The position numbers and the translations under genes are program-made. The notes beneath the pieces were generated by a model. It saw nothing but the letters and a program-made list of their open reading frames with translations, was not told the DNA's origin and ran no database searches. Below are positions 27,414 through 38,200 of a DNA stretch of 64,000 nt, in pieces (position 1 is the stretch's first letter; the number at the start of each line of letters is the position of its first letter). The DNA comes from Caulifigura coniformis. Its GTDB lineage: Bacteria; Planctomycetota; Planctomycetia; Planctomycetales; Planctomycetaceae. The stretch spans positions 2,926,314-2,990,313 of the forward strand of contig NZ_CP036271.1 of NCBI RefSeq assembly GCF_007745175.1, in the 5' to 3' direction.

Positions 27414-28511
27414 ATGAGTCCACTGACTGCCACACCATCGACCGTCGAGGCGGCCTCCGCGGTCAAGTCGCGGGCTTTGCGACGGGGACTGGTCATTCCC
27501 GCCCTGCCGTTGGCGCTCGACTCTTCGCGCCGGCTGGACGAACGTCGCCAGAAAGCCCTCCTCCGCTATTACTCGGCGGCAGGCGCTGGCGGCGTCGCGA
27601 CGGCCGTGCACACGACGCAGTTCGGCATTCGCGATCCGAAGGTCGGACTGTTCGAGCCGCTGCTGGCCCTCGCCGCCGAAGAATTCGACCGGCTCGATGC
27701 GGGGCGCAAGGAGCCGATCTATCGCATCGTCGGAATCTGCGGCGACACGCCTCAGGCGCTGGGCGAAGCGACGCTGGGCCGCGCGCTGCGCTATGACGCC
27801 GGGATGGTGAGTCTGGCGGCACTCGCCGATCGCAGCGACGACGAGCTGATCGAGCACTGCCGCCGCGTGGCGGAAGTCATGCCGATTTTCGGGTTCTACC
27901 TGCAGTCGGCTGTCGGCGGCCGGGCGCTGGCCTACGAATTCTGGAAGCGGTTCTGCGAGATCGAGAACGTGGTCGGCATCAAGATCGCCCCGTTCAACAG
28001 GTACCAGACGCTCGACGTCGTTCGCGCCGTTGCCGAATCGGGCCGGGAAGATATTGCGCTCTACACGGGCAACGACGACAACATCGTGATGGACCTCGTG
28101 ACGCCGTTCCGGTTCCGTGTCGGGAGTGACGTCGTCGAGCGGCGGATCGTGGGAGGCCTCCTCGGCCACTGGGCCGTCTGGACCCGCCAGGCCGTGAGGA
28201 TCCTGGCGCAGTGTCATCGGGCGATGGAGTCGGCTTCTCCCGGTGCCGACGAACTGCTGCAACTGAGCGTCGAAGTGACCGACAGCAATGCCGCGTTCTT
28301 CGACTCGGCCAATAACTTTGCAGGTTGCATCGCAGGGCTGCACGAAGTCCTTCGGCGGCAGGGGCTGCTCGATGACATCGTCCTGCTCGAGAATGAGAAC
28401 GGACTGAGCGCCGGGCAGAGCGCCGCAATTGACCGTGTGCTTGCGGCTTACCCGCACCTGAGCGACGACGCGTTCGTCGCGGCCCATCGCGATGAATGGC
28501 TTCGCGACTGA
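27414..28511 (+). CDS. DapA-superfamily aldolase/dehydratase
   Basis: 365 residues of the dihydrodipicolinate synthase/N-acetylneuraminate lyase superfamily ((beta/alpha)8 barrel). The Schiff-base Lys is likely in VVGIKIAPFNRYQTLDVVRAV and the proton-relay Tyr in IFGFYLQSAVGG. The substrate-binding motif GTTGE of true DapA is not present; the equivalent region reads GAGGVATAVHTTQF, so the substrate differs from aspartate semialdehyde/pyruvate synthesis. Coupling with the epimerase two bases upstream suggests breakdown of a sugar acid or related keto compound. The ATG at 27414 is favoured, because longer frames overlap the epimerase gene. Confidence 0.88.
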   Translation: MSPLTATPSTVEAASAVKSRALRRGLVIPALPLALDSSRRLDERRQKALLRYYSAAGAGGVATAVHTTQFGIRDPKVGLFEPLLALAAEEFDRLDAGRKEPIYRIVGICGDTPQALGEATLGRALRYDAGMVSLAALADRSDDELIEHCRRVAEVMPIFGFYLQSAVGGRALAYEFWKRFCEIENVVGIKIAPFNRYQTLDVVRAVAESGREDIALYTGNDDNIVMDLVTPFRFRVGSDVVERRIVGGLLGHWAVWTRQAVRILAQCHRAMESASPGADELLQLSVEVTDSNAAFFDSANNFAGCIAGLHEVLRRQGLLDDIVLLENENGLSAGQSAAIDRVLAAYPHLSDDAFVAAHRDEWLRD

Positions 28512-28514
28512 CCT

Positions 28515-29441
28515 TCAGGAACCGTTGTCGCGATAGGCCGCGTGGCAGTCGGCGCAGCCGCTGCTCAGTGTTTTGAGAGCGGCCTCGGCCTGCCGGGCGT
28601 CAACCGACTCCCCGCTGGCGGAGGATTGCAGCTGCATCGCCGCCTGTTCGCCAGCCGCGAGGAACTCTCGGAAGCTCGCGGGGCGGCGTTGAACGTCCTC
28701 CAGCCGCTGCATCTCCCTGTAGTGCTCGACCAGCAGTAATGCAGCCGCGCGGGTGTCGCCCGACCGGCTCCAGTTGCGACTGGACTCCTGCCGGACTGCG
28801 TCAAACGCATGCTCCAGTTCGACCATCGCCTCGGCGAAAGGAGGGATGGGGGACTTCTCACGAAACTCGACCTGGAGCCGATCGAGTTCGGCGGCTGACA
28901 GCGGGCGCGCCTGACGGACCGATTCGTACAACCCGCGGTAGTTCGGATTCGTGCCCGCCGTTTTCAGTACCGCTTCACCCGCGCCCGCGGGAAGCAGGCC
29001 GGCTTCGATGCACGCGACGGCCGCGGCTGCAGGGGCGCGGTGCTTTCCGTGATGGCAGTGGATGTAGACCGGACCGGGCAGGTCCTGAATGGCCTTCGCC
29101 AGTTCCCGGCCGCGCTCCAGCGGAATGCGGTCGTATCCATGAGGCAGGTGGACGTACCGCAGACCGTAACTCTTCGCCTTCTCGGCGTCCGGCGCCATGC
29201 CATCCACGCTGATCACCGTCCGCACACCCAGGGCTTTCAGCTCCTGAAAGCCTGCGTCTCCATCAGGCAACCCGCCCGAAATCACGTTCGCGGTGATCCG
29301 GTAGGCGTTCGGAAGGGAGTTCGCCGCGACCTTCCGGGGTGCCGCGGGCGGCCCCGCTGCCGGGTTGTCCGCTGCGAACAGCCCCGCCGCGGTCAGTGCG
29401 ATGCCAATGACTCCGACTGCACAAGCCACTCGAAAGTTCAT
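28515..29441 (-). CDS. Secreted tyrosine phosphatase-like protein fused to a c-type haem domain
   Basis: 308 residues. A signal peptide (MNFRVACAVGVIGIALTAAGLFAA) is followed by a dual-specificity phosphatase-like domain with VYIHCHHGKHRAP, giving the CX5R catalytic loop C129-HHGKH-R135; the general acid Asp may lie in the YDRIPLERG region. From about residue 190 the chain is helical, and it ends CADCH (296-300), a haem c attachment site as in cytochrome c'-like four-helix bundles. The two parts together suggest a periplasmic enzyme with a redox-linked module. The substrate is unknown. The gene is convergent with the aldolase gene, only three bases apart. Confidence 0.85.
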   Translation of the reverse strand: MNFRVACAVGVIGIALTAAGLFAADNPAAGPPAAPRKVAANSLPNAYRITANVISGGLPDGDAGFQELKALGVRTVISVDGMAPDAEKAKSYGLRYVHLPHGYDRIPLERGRELAKAIQDLPGPVYIHCHHGKHRAPAAAAVACIEAGLLPAGAGEAVLKTAGTNPNYRGLYESVRQARPLSAAELDRLQVEFREKSPIPPFAEAMVELEHAFDAVRQESSRNWSRSGDTRAAALLLVEHYREMQRLEDVQRRPASFREFLAAGEQAAMQLQSSASGESVDARQAEAALKTLSSGCADCHAAYRDNGS

Positions 29442-29462
29442 TGTTCCGTCCGCATTACGTGT

Positions 29463-30473
29463 TCACAGTCCGTGATACTGGCGATACCACTCGACGAAGC
29501 GGGCGACGCCCGTTTCGATCGATGTCGCCGGCTTGAATCCGACATCGCGGATCAGGTCGTCCACGTCGGCATACGTGGCCGGCACGTCTCCCGGCTGCAT
29601 CGGCAGCATGTTTTTCCTGGCCGTTTTGCCAAGACACTTCTCCAGCGTCGTGATCAGGTGCATCAGCTCGACGGGCTGGTTGTTGCCGATGTTGTACAGC
29701 CGGTAAGGGGCCTTGCTGGTTCCGGGGTCGGGCCTGTCGCCGGTCCATTGCGGGTTCGGCGTGGCGACATGGTCGGTGACGCGGACGATCCCTTCGACAA
29801 TGTCGTCGACATAGGTGAAATCGCGCCTCATCCGCCCTTCGTTGAACACGTCGATCGGCCGGCCTTCCAGGATCGCCTTCGCGAAGATGAACAGCGCCAT
29901 GTCCGGGCGACCCCAGGGGCCGTAGACGGTGAAGAACCGGAGGCCGGTCGTCGGAATGCCGTACAGATGACTGTACGTATGGGCCATCAGTTCGTTGGCT
30001 TTTTTCGACGCGGCATACAGGCTGAGAGGGTGGTCGACATTCTGGTGGATGGAGAACGGCATGGCCGTGTTGGCGCCGTAGACGGAACTCGACGACGCGT
30101 AGACCAGGTGTTTGACGCCGTGATGCCGGCAGCCCTCGAGAATGTTCGTGAAACCGACCAGGTTGCTGGTGATGTAGGCCTGCGGGTTGGTCAGCGAGTA
30201 CCGCACGCCGGCCTGGGCCGCCAGGTTCACGACGGCGTCGAAGTCGTGGCTCTGGAAGAGGGCTTTCACCGCCGCATCGTCCGATAGGTCGCCGCGGACG
30301 AACTCAAATCCGGGAAGCGACCTCAGCTGGGCCAGCCGGTCCTCTTTGAGCTGGACGCTGTAGTAGTCGTTGATGTTGTCGAAGCCGGTGACCTGGTCGC
30401 CGCGGGCCAGCAGGCGACGGGTCAGATGAAAGCCGATAAAGCCGGCCGAGCCGGTCACCAGGATCTTCGCCAC
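29463..30473 (-). CDS. UDP-glucuronate 4-epimerase-like NAD-dependent epimerase
   Basis: 336 residues. It begins with [22 protein letters not shown] (GxxGxxG), then [36 protein letters not shown], the catalytic Ser-Tyr-Lys set in ASSSSVYG and [15 protein letters not shown], and [36 protein letters not shown]. The [14 protein letters not shown] string is typical of UDP-glucuronate 4-epimerases, which make UDP-galacturonate for capsule or lipopolysaccharide. It probably feeds the surface polysaccharide genes in this part of the genome. It is read in the same direction as the phosphatase gene, 21 bases upstream of it. Confidence 0.93.
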   Translation of the reverse strand: MAKILVTGSAGFIGFHLTRRLLARGDQVTGFDNINDYYSVQLKEDRLAQLRSLPGFEFVRGDLSDDAAVKALFQSHDFDAVVNLAAQAGVRYSLTNPQAYITSNLVGFTNILEGCRHHGVKHLVYASSSSVYGANTAMPFSIHQNVDHPLSLYAASKKANELMAHTYSHLYGIPTTGLRFFTVYGPWGRPDMALFIFAKAILEGRPIDVFNEGRMRRDFTYVDDIVEGIVRVTDHVATPNPQWTGDRPDPGTSKAPYRLYNIGNNQPVELMHLITTLEKCLGKTARKNMLPMQPGDVPATYADVDDLIRDVGFKPATSIETGVARFVEWYRQYHGL

Positions 30474-30651
30474 AATTCCCTCCAGTGGATGGTCAGCAAC
30501 CGCTCATACCCGTCGAAGGCGGTGCGAGACCCGCAGTGTAGAGAAGCATCGCGGGCGCGTGGAGACGAAGGGCGGGGCTTGAAACCGGCGGCGACGATCG
30601 GGACACTCAGCCCAGAAGATTCCTGCTTCGAGGAACGCAGCTCCACGCCGT

Positions 30652-31386
30652 ATGTCCGAACGCGCGCCCGCGCCCCCGGCCCTGCCTGATGAAACGCTCG
30701 ACGCGTGCGAGGGCGTTATCGGCTATCGATTCCGCGACCGCGAACTCCTGCGCCGCTGCCTGACCCATGCCTCGGCCTCGCGCACCCGGCTCGAATCGAA
30801 CGAACGCCTCGAGTTCCTGGGAGACGCCGTCCTCGGCGTGGCAGTCTGTGAGGCGCTGTACTCCCGGTTTCCCGAGAGTCCCGAAGGAGACCTGACCCGC
30901 ATCAAATCGGAAGTCGTCAGTCGCGCGGTCTGCGCCCAGATCAGCGTCCGCCTCGGCCTCGACACCTTCCTGTGGCTCGGCAAGGGGATCTCCGCCCATG
31001 GAAGAATTCCAGGGTCGGTCTCGGCGGCCGTTTTCGAATCGCTGGTCGGCGGAGTCTATCTCGACGGCGGATTCGACGCGGCCCGCGACCTCGTCCTCCG
31101 CAACGTACAGGACGAAATTGAATCGGCTGCCGGCTCTCCGACCGGTGTGAATTTCAAAAGCATGCTTCAGCAGCAGGCCCAGCGGGAATACGGCGAAACG
31201 CCGATGTATTCGGTGCTCGACGAGAAGGGACCGGATCACCTCAAGTGCTTCAAGGTCAGCGCGATGGTCGGCGCCCGCATGTTCGCGCCCGCCTGGGGCC
31301 CCAGCAAGAAAGAGGCGGAGCAGCGCGCCGCGCAGAACGCCCTCGCCCAGATTGAAGGGCTCGAGATCCCACACCAGTCCGAGTGA
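30652..31386 (+). CDS. rnc: Ribonuclease III
   Basis: 244 residues. The RNase III domain signature NERLEFLGDAVLGVAVCEAL is at about residue 48, and the second acidic patch AVFESLVGGVYLDGGFDAARDLV holds the catalytic Glu. The C-terminal double-stranded RNA-binding domain is seen as NFKSMLQQQAQREYGETPMYSVL and WGPSKKEAEQRAAQNAL. The enzyme cuts double-stranded RNA in rRNA precursors and mRNAs. Length and motif order are normal. The gene is divergent from the UDP-glucuronate epimerase gene, with no era or other usual partner next to it. Confidence 0.97.
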   Translation: MSERAPAPPALPDETLDACEGVIGYRFRDRELLRRCLTHASASRTRLESNERLEFLGDAVLGVAVCEALYSRFPESPEGDLTRIKSEVVSRAVCAQISVRLGLDTFLWLGKGISAHGRIPGSVSAAVFESLVGGVYLDGGFDAARDLVLRNVQDEIESAAGSPTGVNFKSMLQQQAQREYGETPMYSVLDEKGPDHLKCFKVSAMVGARMFAPAWGPSKKEAEQRAAQNALAQIEGLEIPHQSE

Positions 31387-31413
31387 ACGACGGCCGGCGG
31401 GACTGGCGGGCGT

Positions 31414-33051
31414 CTACTTCACGGCCAGCGGCCGCGCCGTTGTATTCAGTGCGCCCATCGGGCGATCAGCGCGGTAAACGACGTACTGGCCCGAGCGGAA
31501 CACCAGCGGCAGGCAGTACGGGAATTCCGCGGCATGTTCTTTGGGGAATGCGGCCGGCAGCGAGGAGTGCAGTCCCGTTCCCTCGGCCGCGATCGCTTCC
31601 GCGCTCATGCCGTTCTCGAGCAGGCTGCAGACGACGAATCGTTGCCGGGACGTGGCCAGCGCCTCGTGGATCTGCTCTTCATGGGCGTGGAACACCTGCA
31701 GGAGCACATCCAGAAAGACATATCGGGTGGAAGGCCGCACCCCAACCTCGGGATAGAGGTGGACCAGGAAGACGTTGTACGCCGTGAGTTCGCCATCCTG
31801 CAGGTTCTGGTTTCTCAGGAAGTCGATCACGGGCTGCAGTTCGACCCAGTTGGGAAGATTGCGATGATGGAGGGCGCACTTCACATCGGGCTGAGCGCCT
31901 CGGGTGATGCAGTCGGGCCACCACGCCAGGCGCTGCGGATCGAACGCGGGTGCCATCACGAGGGCGAACGCGAGCGAACCGGCAAAGGCGAAGTTCGCCA
32001 CACGGCGCCGCGGCCATTCGCGAGGCCAGCAGGCCGCGAGCAGCGCCGCGGCGAGAATGACGGTCGGTGTGTGGCAGTAGTGGAACGGGTGCTGGAGGAA
32101 ATGGGCCTGAATCATCCAACCCAGGTACAGGGCGGCCAGAAGCGTGGAGACGCAATCGGCGGACGCCGCGTCTCTCGGACTGCGCATCGCCAGCACGGCA
32201 CGTCCGATCACCCACATCGCGACCGGCAGCGTTGCGAGGTGAACCAGGCACCACGGAGCCAGGTCGCGGGACAGGGAGAGGTACTGGGTGAGCGTCCACC
32301 GCGCGCGGCCGTTCGCGAAGTAGACCGGGTTCCATTCCAGCATCTGCTCGAGGAAATGCGGCCACACGCCGGTCGCGATCATCCAGGTCGAACCGGCGGC
32401 GCCGATGATCGCGCCTCCCGCGAGAACGCCGCTGATGTCGAGGACCATCTCGTGGAGGCTTCGTCGCCCGAGGAGAGAGGCCGCGACGGCGGCCGCGGCC
32501 GGAACGGCGACATACGGTTTGATCCAGAACGCGCAGGCCCACAGCGCGCCTTCGATGAGCGAACTGAGGAAGCCCTGCGAAGCGGGGCCGCCGGGACGCG
32601 TGAGACGCCGGACACGGATGGAGAACGCGCCCAGAGCGGGCAGCATCAGCCAGATATCGCGCTGGCAATGGACCCATTCCGGAGTCGAGCAGTAGAAGCC
32701 GACGGCAACGAACGCGAACGCGGCCAGGACTGATTGTCCGGGGGATGTCCTGCCAATCAGTCTGAGCAGCAGGCTGACGATTCCGGCGACGACCACGAGG
32801 TCGACCCATTTCAGCGCGGCTTCGCTCCATCCGAAGGCTGAGCGGATCGCCATGTGGCACCAGACGATGCCGGGCAGGTTGGGTTCGACGATATCGCGAT
32901 ACAGGATTCCACCGGTCAGGGCTGTCTTCGCCTGCAGGTCGTACAGCGCGGCGTCGGCCGGCAGCGGCATGCAGAGCATCAGCGGAACGTTGGCAATCAC
33001 AAGGATTGCGACGGCCAGCCAGCCCCACGTTGAGCGGAACGAACGCAGCAT
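31414..33051 (-). CDS. Polytopic membrane protein, glycosyltransferase-like
   Basis: 545 residues with about ten hydrophobic segments spread along the first 380 residues and a hydrophilic C-terminal part. The first extracytoplasmic loop (PLPADAALYDLQAKTALTGGILYRDIVEPNLPG) has the acidic D/Y..D pattern of GT39/GT83-type lipid-linked sugar transferases, such as dolichyl-phosphate mannosyltransferase-like and ArnT-like proteins. It is likely to glycosylate a surface polymer or protein, but no acceptor can be named. It lies in the same direction as a similar gene upstream, 154 bases apart, so the two may be co-transcribed. Confidence 0.82.
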   Translation of the reverse strand: MLRSFRSTWGWLAVAILVIANVPLMLCMPLPADAALYDLQAKTALTGGILYRDIVEPNLPGIVWCHMAIRSAFGWSEAALKWVDLVVVAGIVSLLLRLIGRTSPGQSVLAAFAFVAVGFYCSTPEWVHCQRDIWLMLPALGAFSIRVRRLTRPGGPASQGFLSSLIEGALWACAFWIKPYVAVPAAAAVAASLLGRRSLHEMVLDISGVLAGGAIIGAAGSTWMIATGVWPHFLEQMLEWNPVYFANGRARWTLTQYLSLSRDLAPWCLVHLATLPVAMWVIGRAVLAMRSPRDAASADCVSTLLAALYLGWMIQAHFLQHPFHYCHTPTVILAAALLAACWPREWPRRRVANFAFAGSLAFALVMAPAFDPQRLAWWPDCITRGAQPDVKCALHHRNLPNWVELQPVIDFLRNQNLQDGELTAYNVFLVHLYPEVGVRPSTRYVFLDVLLQVFHAHEEQIHEALATSRQRFVVCSLLENGMSAEAIAAEGTGLHSSLPAAFPKEHAAEFPYCLPLVFRSGQYVVYRADRPMGALNTTARPLAVK

Positions 33052-33205
33052 GAGAGGGGAAACAAGCTCCGGGGATGGCTGAGGTTCGGGCCACCGTCAT
33101 GCGGGGCCACGCCCAAGCCTAGTCCGGGGTCCCCGAGGAAATGCGAGTTCCGGCGTGTTGTCGGGAAACCACAGGCATTCCCCGTCGCTACATCCGGAAC
33201 AACCG

Positions 33206-35131
33206 TCAGCGCCCGGGCGGCGAGCGGTACAGGACGAGCGTTCGGAACGTCGCGACCTTCTCGAAGGGGGGGCGGTGAGCCTCTTCGTTCGGCAGATTGA
33301 TGAGAGGCGACGTCAGCACCTGGGACGGCGATTCGCCATGGCGTGCCAGCAGCCAGAGCACGTCGTCCGGTTTGGGTGTTCCGTTGATCTCGACCGGAAT
33401 GTGCTCGCGGTCGCGGTAGTAGATCGAGGGGAGATCGCACGGGAGCGGCGCGATGAGCCGGTGCGGATGCGAAGAATCGGCCGCGATCTGGGATTTCAGT
33501 TCCAGCATCGATTCACGCGTCGAGACGAAGCTTGTCCGTTCGGCCGGAAAAATCAGGACCGGATGAGTCGCCGCGTAGACCGTTCCGCCGATCGCGACGA
33601 TGCAGGCGAGGATCACACCCGCCAGCGCAACGTGCTGCTTGCGACGGGAGAGCGTGGCGACCCAGCCGGCGGAAGCAAGGAGAGCCGCGAAGGGAAGCAG
33701 GATGATATACACGCGCGGCGGCGGAGCGACCTGGCCAAGCAGGTGCAGCAGCAGCATGGAGACCGGCAGGGCCAGCCAGCGAATGCGATCAGCCCCTGTC
33801 GAACGGAAGAAAAGAACTCCCAGGATCACGCCTGTCATCCAGGCCCACCCCGGCGGGAATCCGGCCGTGCACCATTCCCATCCGCCACGCAGGCTCGACC
33901 ACTGGGCCGCCAACTGGTTGGCCAGCGAAATCGGTTCGAGGATCTTGTCGCGCATCGCGGAGCCGCCTCGAAAAATGTAGGCCGGCGCGTACATCGTTCC
34001 CACGATCAGGCAGAACGTCAGGCCGCCGGCGATCAGGGGCCAGCGGTGCGTCATCAGGGCATTCCCGAACACGGAAGCTGCGACGGACGGCTTCCCTCGC
34101 GACGGGGAAGGCTCGAGGTCGCCGCGGTACACGCCTGGCGCGACCGGGCGATCGAGTCGAAAGAGCGTGCGCACCGTGACCCAGCCGGCGACACTGACGA
34201 GGGCGTAAAGCATGATCGGCATCGCACACAGGCCGAACGACGCCGCGAGGACGATCTGCAGCCAGGCCAGCCGCTTTGACGCCCCGGACTCAAAGAGGCG
34301 CGAGGCCGCATCATCAAGGGCGAGAACGGCCGCAGTCACAAGGATGTAGCCGCGGGCATCTGCTGAATAGGTAGTCAACAGCGGGGAGACGGCCGCAAGC
34401 GCCAGGGCGACGATGGCCGTCGGTCGTCCCGCCCAACGCGAGCCCCAGATCCAGAGCAGTGGAAGCAGGAGCGTCCCGACGACGAACACCGGCAGACGGA
34501 GCGCCCATTCCGCATCCCCGAAAACCCGCCAGGAAAAGTGCATCAAAAGGGTGTTCAGGAGGTGGTTGTTCGTACTGTTGTAGTCGGCGATGCCGACGAT
34601 CAACGATTGCCGCGCCAGGTTGTTGAACGTGTACGATTCGTCGTAGGCCATCGAATCATTGAGGTGCATCCCCCGGAGCCCGAGACCCAGGGCGAACAGA
34701 ACCCACACGAGGATGCCCCAGCTGCCCAGAGTCGCCGGAAGTCTTCCGACGGCGGCCGCAAACTCTTGAGCGGCCTCGGCGATCCAGTGTGCCGCCTCCT
34801 TCCGCCGCCTCCACAACAGCACGGCCGAAAGGCCGCACCCGGTCGCGTACGCCAGGCAGACCTGGATCATTCGGGCATGGCGTTCGGCCGTGACGTCCTC
34901 AACCCGTCGGATGGCGCCGCCCAGCGGCCGGATCACGTCGAAGGGGACCGCCGCCAGCAGCGCGCAGGCGACTGCCGCGGTGATCAGGGCCACCGCGACA
35001 ATCGCGACGATTCGAGCAGCACTCAGCACGAGTCGGTCAGCCCTTGGGGGAAAAGGGAATGCGGCTCCAGGGGCCGCCCGGGTGTGGGGGAAAGTGTCGC
35101 AATTTCCGAGGTCGCGGTCGACTTGCGACAC
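33206..35131 (-). CDS. PMT/GT39-like membrane glycosyltransferase
   Basis: 641 residues with roughly twelve hydrophobic segments. The first large periplasmic loop holds LRGMHLNDSMAYDESYTFNNLARQSLIVGIADYNSTNNHLLNTLLMH, with the DE pair of GT-C fold transferases that use polyprenyl-phosphate sugars. The last 90 residues are a soluble tail. It probably transfers a sugar to a protein or a polymer on the outer face of the inner membrane. The listed start is a GTG; a GTG 34 codons further in (35029, before VLSAARIVAIVAVALI) has AAGGG upstream and may be the true start. It is divergent from the giant ThuA protein gene. Confidence 0.85.
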   Translation of the reverse strand: MSQVDRDLGNCDTFPHTRAAPGAAFPFPPRADRLVLSAARIVAIVAVALITAAVACALLAAVPFDVIRPLGGAIRRVEDVTAERHARMIQVCLAYATGCGLSAVLLWRRRKEAAHWIAEAAQEFAAAVGRLPATLGSWGILVWVLFALGLGLRGMHLNDSMAYDESYTFNNLARQSLIVGIADYNSTNNHLLNTLLMHFSWRVFGDAEWALRLPVFVVGTLLLPLLWIWGSRWAGRPTAIVALALAAVSPLLTTYSADARGYILVTAAVLALDDAASRLFESGASKRLAWLQIVLAASFGLCAMPIMLYALVSVAGWVTVRTLFRLDRPVAPGVYRGDLEPSPSRGKPSVAASVFGNALMTHRWPLIAGGLTFCLIVGTMYAPAYIFRGGSAMRDKILEPISLANQLAAQWSSLRGGWEWCTAGFPPGWAWMTGVILGVLFFRSTGADRIRWLALPVSMLLLHLLGQVAPPPRVYIILLPFAALLASAGWVATLSRRKQHVALAGVILACIVAIGGTVYAATHPVLIFPAERTSFVSTRESMLELKSQIAADSSHPHRLIAPLPCDLPSIYYRDREHIPVEINGTPKPDDVLWLLARHGESPSQVLTSPLINLPNEEAHRPPFEKVATFRTLVLYRSPPGR

Positions 35132-35258
35132 AGGCCCTTCTGACGAGGGACACGGACGGTCGGGAGATTAGACTACGGGTCCCACCTTCCCACTGAAGCT
35201 CCACGGGCTTCGGCCTGCAACGATTCGGCCCTCGGGCCACGCGCCGGGATGATTCCGC

Positions 35259-38200
35259 ATGCTTGTTCGTTTCCTGCTCGCCCTCGGATTTGCCTTCGCC
35301 TCCTTCGGAGTTGCCGACGAGGGCCAGGCCGCCGGCCCGAAGAAGATCGTCATCGTCGCTGGTGAAAAAAGCCACGGCCCGGAAGGGAACCGCATTCACG
35401 ACTACGCCTGGACAGCCCGGCTGCTCAAAGCCTCGCTGGAGGCCTCGAACGTCAAAGACGCCGTTCGCGTCGTCTACGTCCGCGACGGCTGGCCGAAGGA
35501 TTCCGCAGTGCTTGCGGACGCCGATTCGATCCTCGTCGTCTCCGACGGCCGTGACGGCGACAAGTATTCGGAAGCTCCGCACCTCGAATCGCCCGAGCGC
35601 GTGGCCGAGGTTCAAAAACTGATCGACCGCGGGTGTGGACTCTGCGTCCTGCACTTTTCGACGTTCGCCCCCGACAAGTACGCGACCCAGGTGCTCGACT
35701 GGACCGGCGGGTATTTCGACTGGGAAGAGAACGGCGAGCGGAAATGGTACTCGGCGATCAAGACGCTCGAGGCGGATGTGATTCCGGTCGGCGGAAAGCA
35801 CGCGGCGTTGTCGGGACTGCGTCCGTGGAAGATGAAGGAGGAGTTCTATTTCAATCTGAGGTTTGCCGAAGGCGCGTCGTCGAATCCCGCGGGCACGACA
35901 TACGTCTCGGGAGTTCCCACCCGGACGCACGCCGATGGTTCCAGCACTCAGACGCTGCTCGTTGTCCCGGCAACGGAGGGCCGCGACGACTGGGGCATCA
36001 CCGTCGCCTGGGCTCGCGAACGTAAGAACGGCGGCCGCGGCTTCGGCACCACCTGCGGACATTTCTACGACAACTGGTCACACGACGATTTCCGCAAGCT
36101 GGTCCTCAACGCCCTTGTCTGGAGCGCCCACGCCGATGTCCCCCCAAAGGGCGTCGACGGCCCGTTCCTCTCCCGCGCCGCGATCATGTCCGCCATCGGC
36201 GAGCCCTTCGATCCCAAGGCCGCCGGCGAGGAGTCTCCGGCTTCTGAAAAGAAAACGACCCAATCTCGATCGGAGAACGAACCCGCGTTAGCCGCGACCC
36301 GCCAGGGGAGCGCGTCCGCCCCCATCCGCCTCATCTCCCAGAAATCCGACGTCCCCCCCGTCGACGACGCCCCCATCCGCGTCCTGATGTTCGCTGGCAA
36401 CGATGCCCACAAGTGGCACAACTGGGAAAAGACGACCCCCGTCATCAAGAAACTGCTCGAGATCGATCCCCGCATCACCGTCGACGTCTCGAACAACATC
36501 GAAGACCTCGCGACGAAGCTGGCGCCAGGTCCGGACGAAAAGCGGTCGTATGACGTCGTCATCCAGAACTACGTCAACTGGCACGACAACACGCCCCTCA
36601 GCGCGGCGTCGAAGTCGGCCTTCGTCGATTTCATCGACAACGGCGGCGGCCTGATCCTCGTTCACTTCGCGAACGGGGCGTTCCACTTTTCGCTTCCGGA
36701 AGCCGGCGGTTCCGACTGGCCCGAATACCGGAAGATCGTGCGGCGCGTGTGGAATCACGACGGGCCGGAATCGAAACGCAGTGCTCATGATCCGTTCAAG
36801 CCGATGTCGGTGCGGCCGAGCAAGCTGAAGCATGAAATCACGAAGGGACTGGCCAGTTTCAAGCTCACCGATGAACTCTATTTCTCACAGGCCGGCGAGG
36901 AGCCGATTGAACCGCTGATCACGGCCAAGTCGGCCATCACCAAGAGGGATGAGCCGCTTGCCTGGGCGTACGACTTCGGCCAGGGCCGGGTTTTCCAGAC
37001 GCTCCTCGGCCACAGCGAGCAGACGTACGACGCCTTCGAGGCCCGCGAGATGCTGCGCCGGGCGGTCGCGTGGTCGGCCAGGCGGAAAGTCATCCCCACG
37101 CCGGTCGACAAGGACACGTCGGTCGCGAAAAAGAAGGTGAATCACTGGGGGACGGACCAGGTCGGGTTTGACTGGAGCGAGGCCGATTCCGAGGACGACC
37201 GCTGGAAGAATTCGGAGATCGGCAACTTCCTCGCGTCGATCGTCCCGTTCAACACGAACGCGATCGGCAAGGACATCAAGGACAGTCAGCTCGCTGAAAA
37301 AGGGCTGACGATCAAGGTGGGCGGGAAGGATGACGGGGCCGTCTGCTACGACACGGGCCGCGGTCAGATGCGGGCCGCCTGGACCGGCGGCTTTCTCAAG
37401 TTCCATCCGCGGCGATACGGCATCATCGAGGCGCCGCATCCCGACGGCGTCCCGCTGTTTACGTCCTCGAAGCACCCCGGTTTTACGGGGGCAGAGGCGA
37501 AGCCGGCGGAATTCCACTACCGGGGCCTCTGGCGCACGGGTGACCGGACCGTGCTGAACTGGGAGGTCAACGGGACGACCGTCCTGGAGACGCCCTGGCT
37601 GCAACAGGTGGACGGCGTCCCGGTGCTGACGCGCACCTTTCGCGTCGAGGCGGGCGACCAGCCGGTCAGCGTTGCGCTGCTGAAAGACGGCCCGAACTAC
37701 GGCGTTCTCAAGGTCGGCGATCATCGAGTCCTGCAATCGAGGGAGGCCGGTCAGTCGCCGGCCTTCGCGATCGAAGAACGGCCGGGAGTGTCACTCAGTC
37801 ATCCCGGAGACTTCCGTTCCCTGACGCTCGACTTTGCGCCGCGCACGCAGCCCGTCGAAGTCACTCTGCTCACCTGGCTGTCGACCGTCGACAAGGATCA
37901 GGCCGGCGAGACCGTTCCATCGGCGGTTCCTGCTGCCGCGTCGGTTGATCTAACGACGTTCAAGAACCCCGGGCCGTCTCAATGGACCGCTCCTCTCGTT
38001 ACCAAAGGTGTCCGCGGCGTTGAGTCGGGCAGCTTCGCGGTCGACACCGTGACGATTCCCTTCGAAAACCCATACCAGGCGATGTTCTTTGTCACCGGGC
38101 ATGACTTCCTCACGCCTGATGTCGCCGCGATCTGCACCGTCCACGGCGATGTCTGGCTCGTCAGCGGCCTCGCCGGAGACTGGTCGGAACTCAAATGGAA

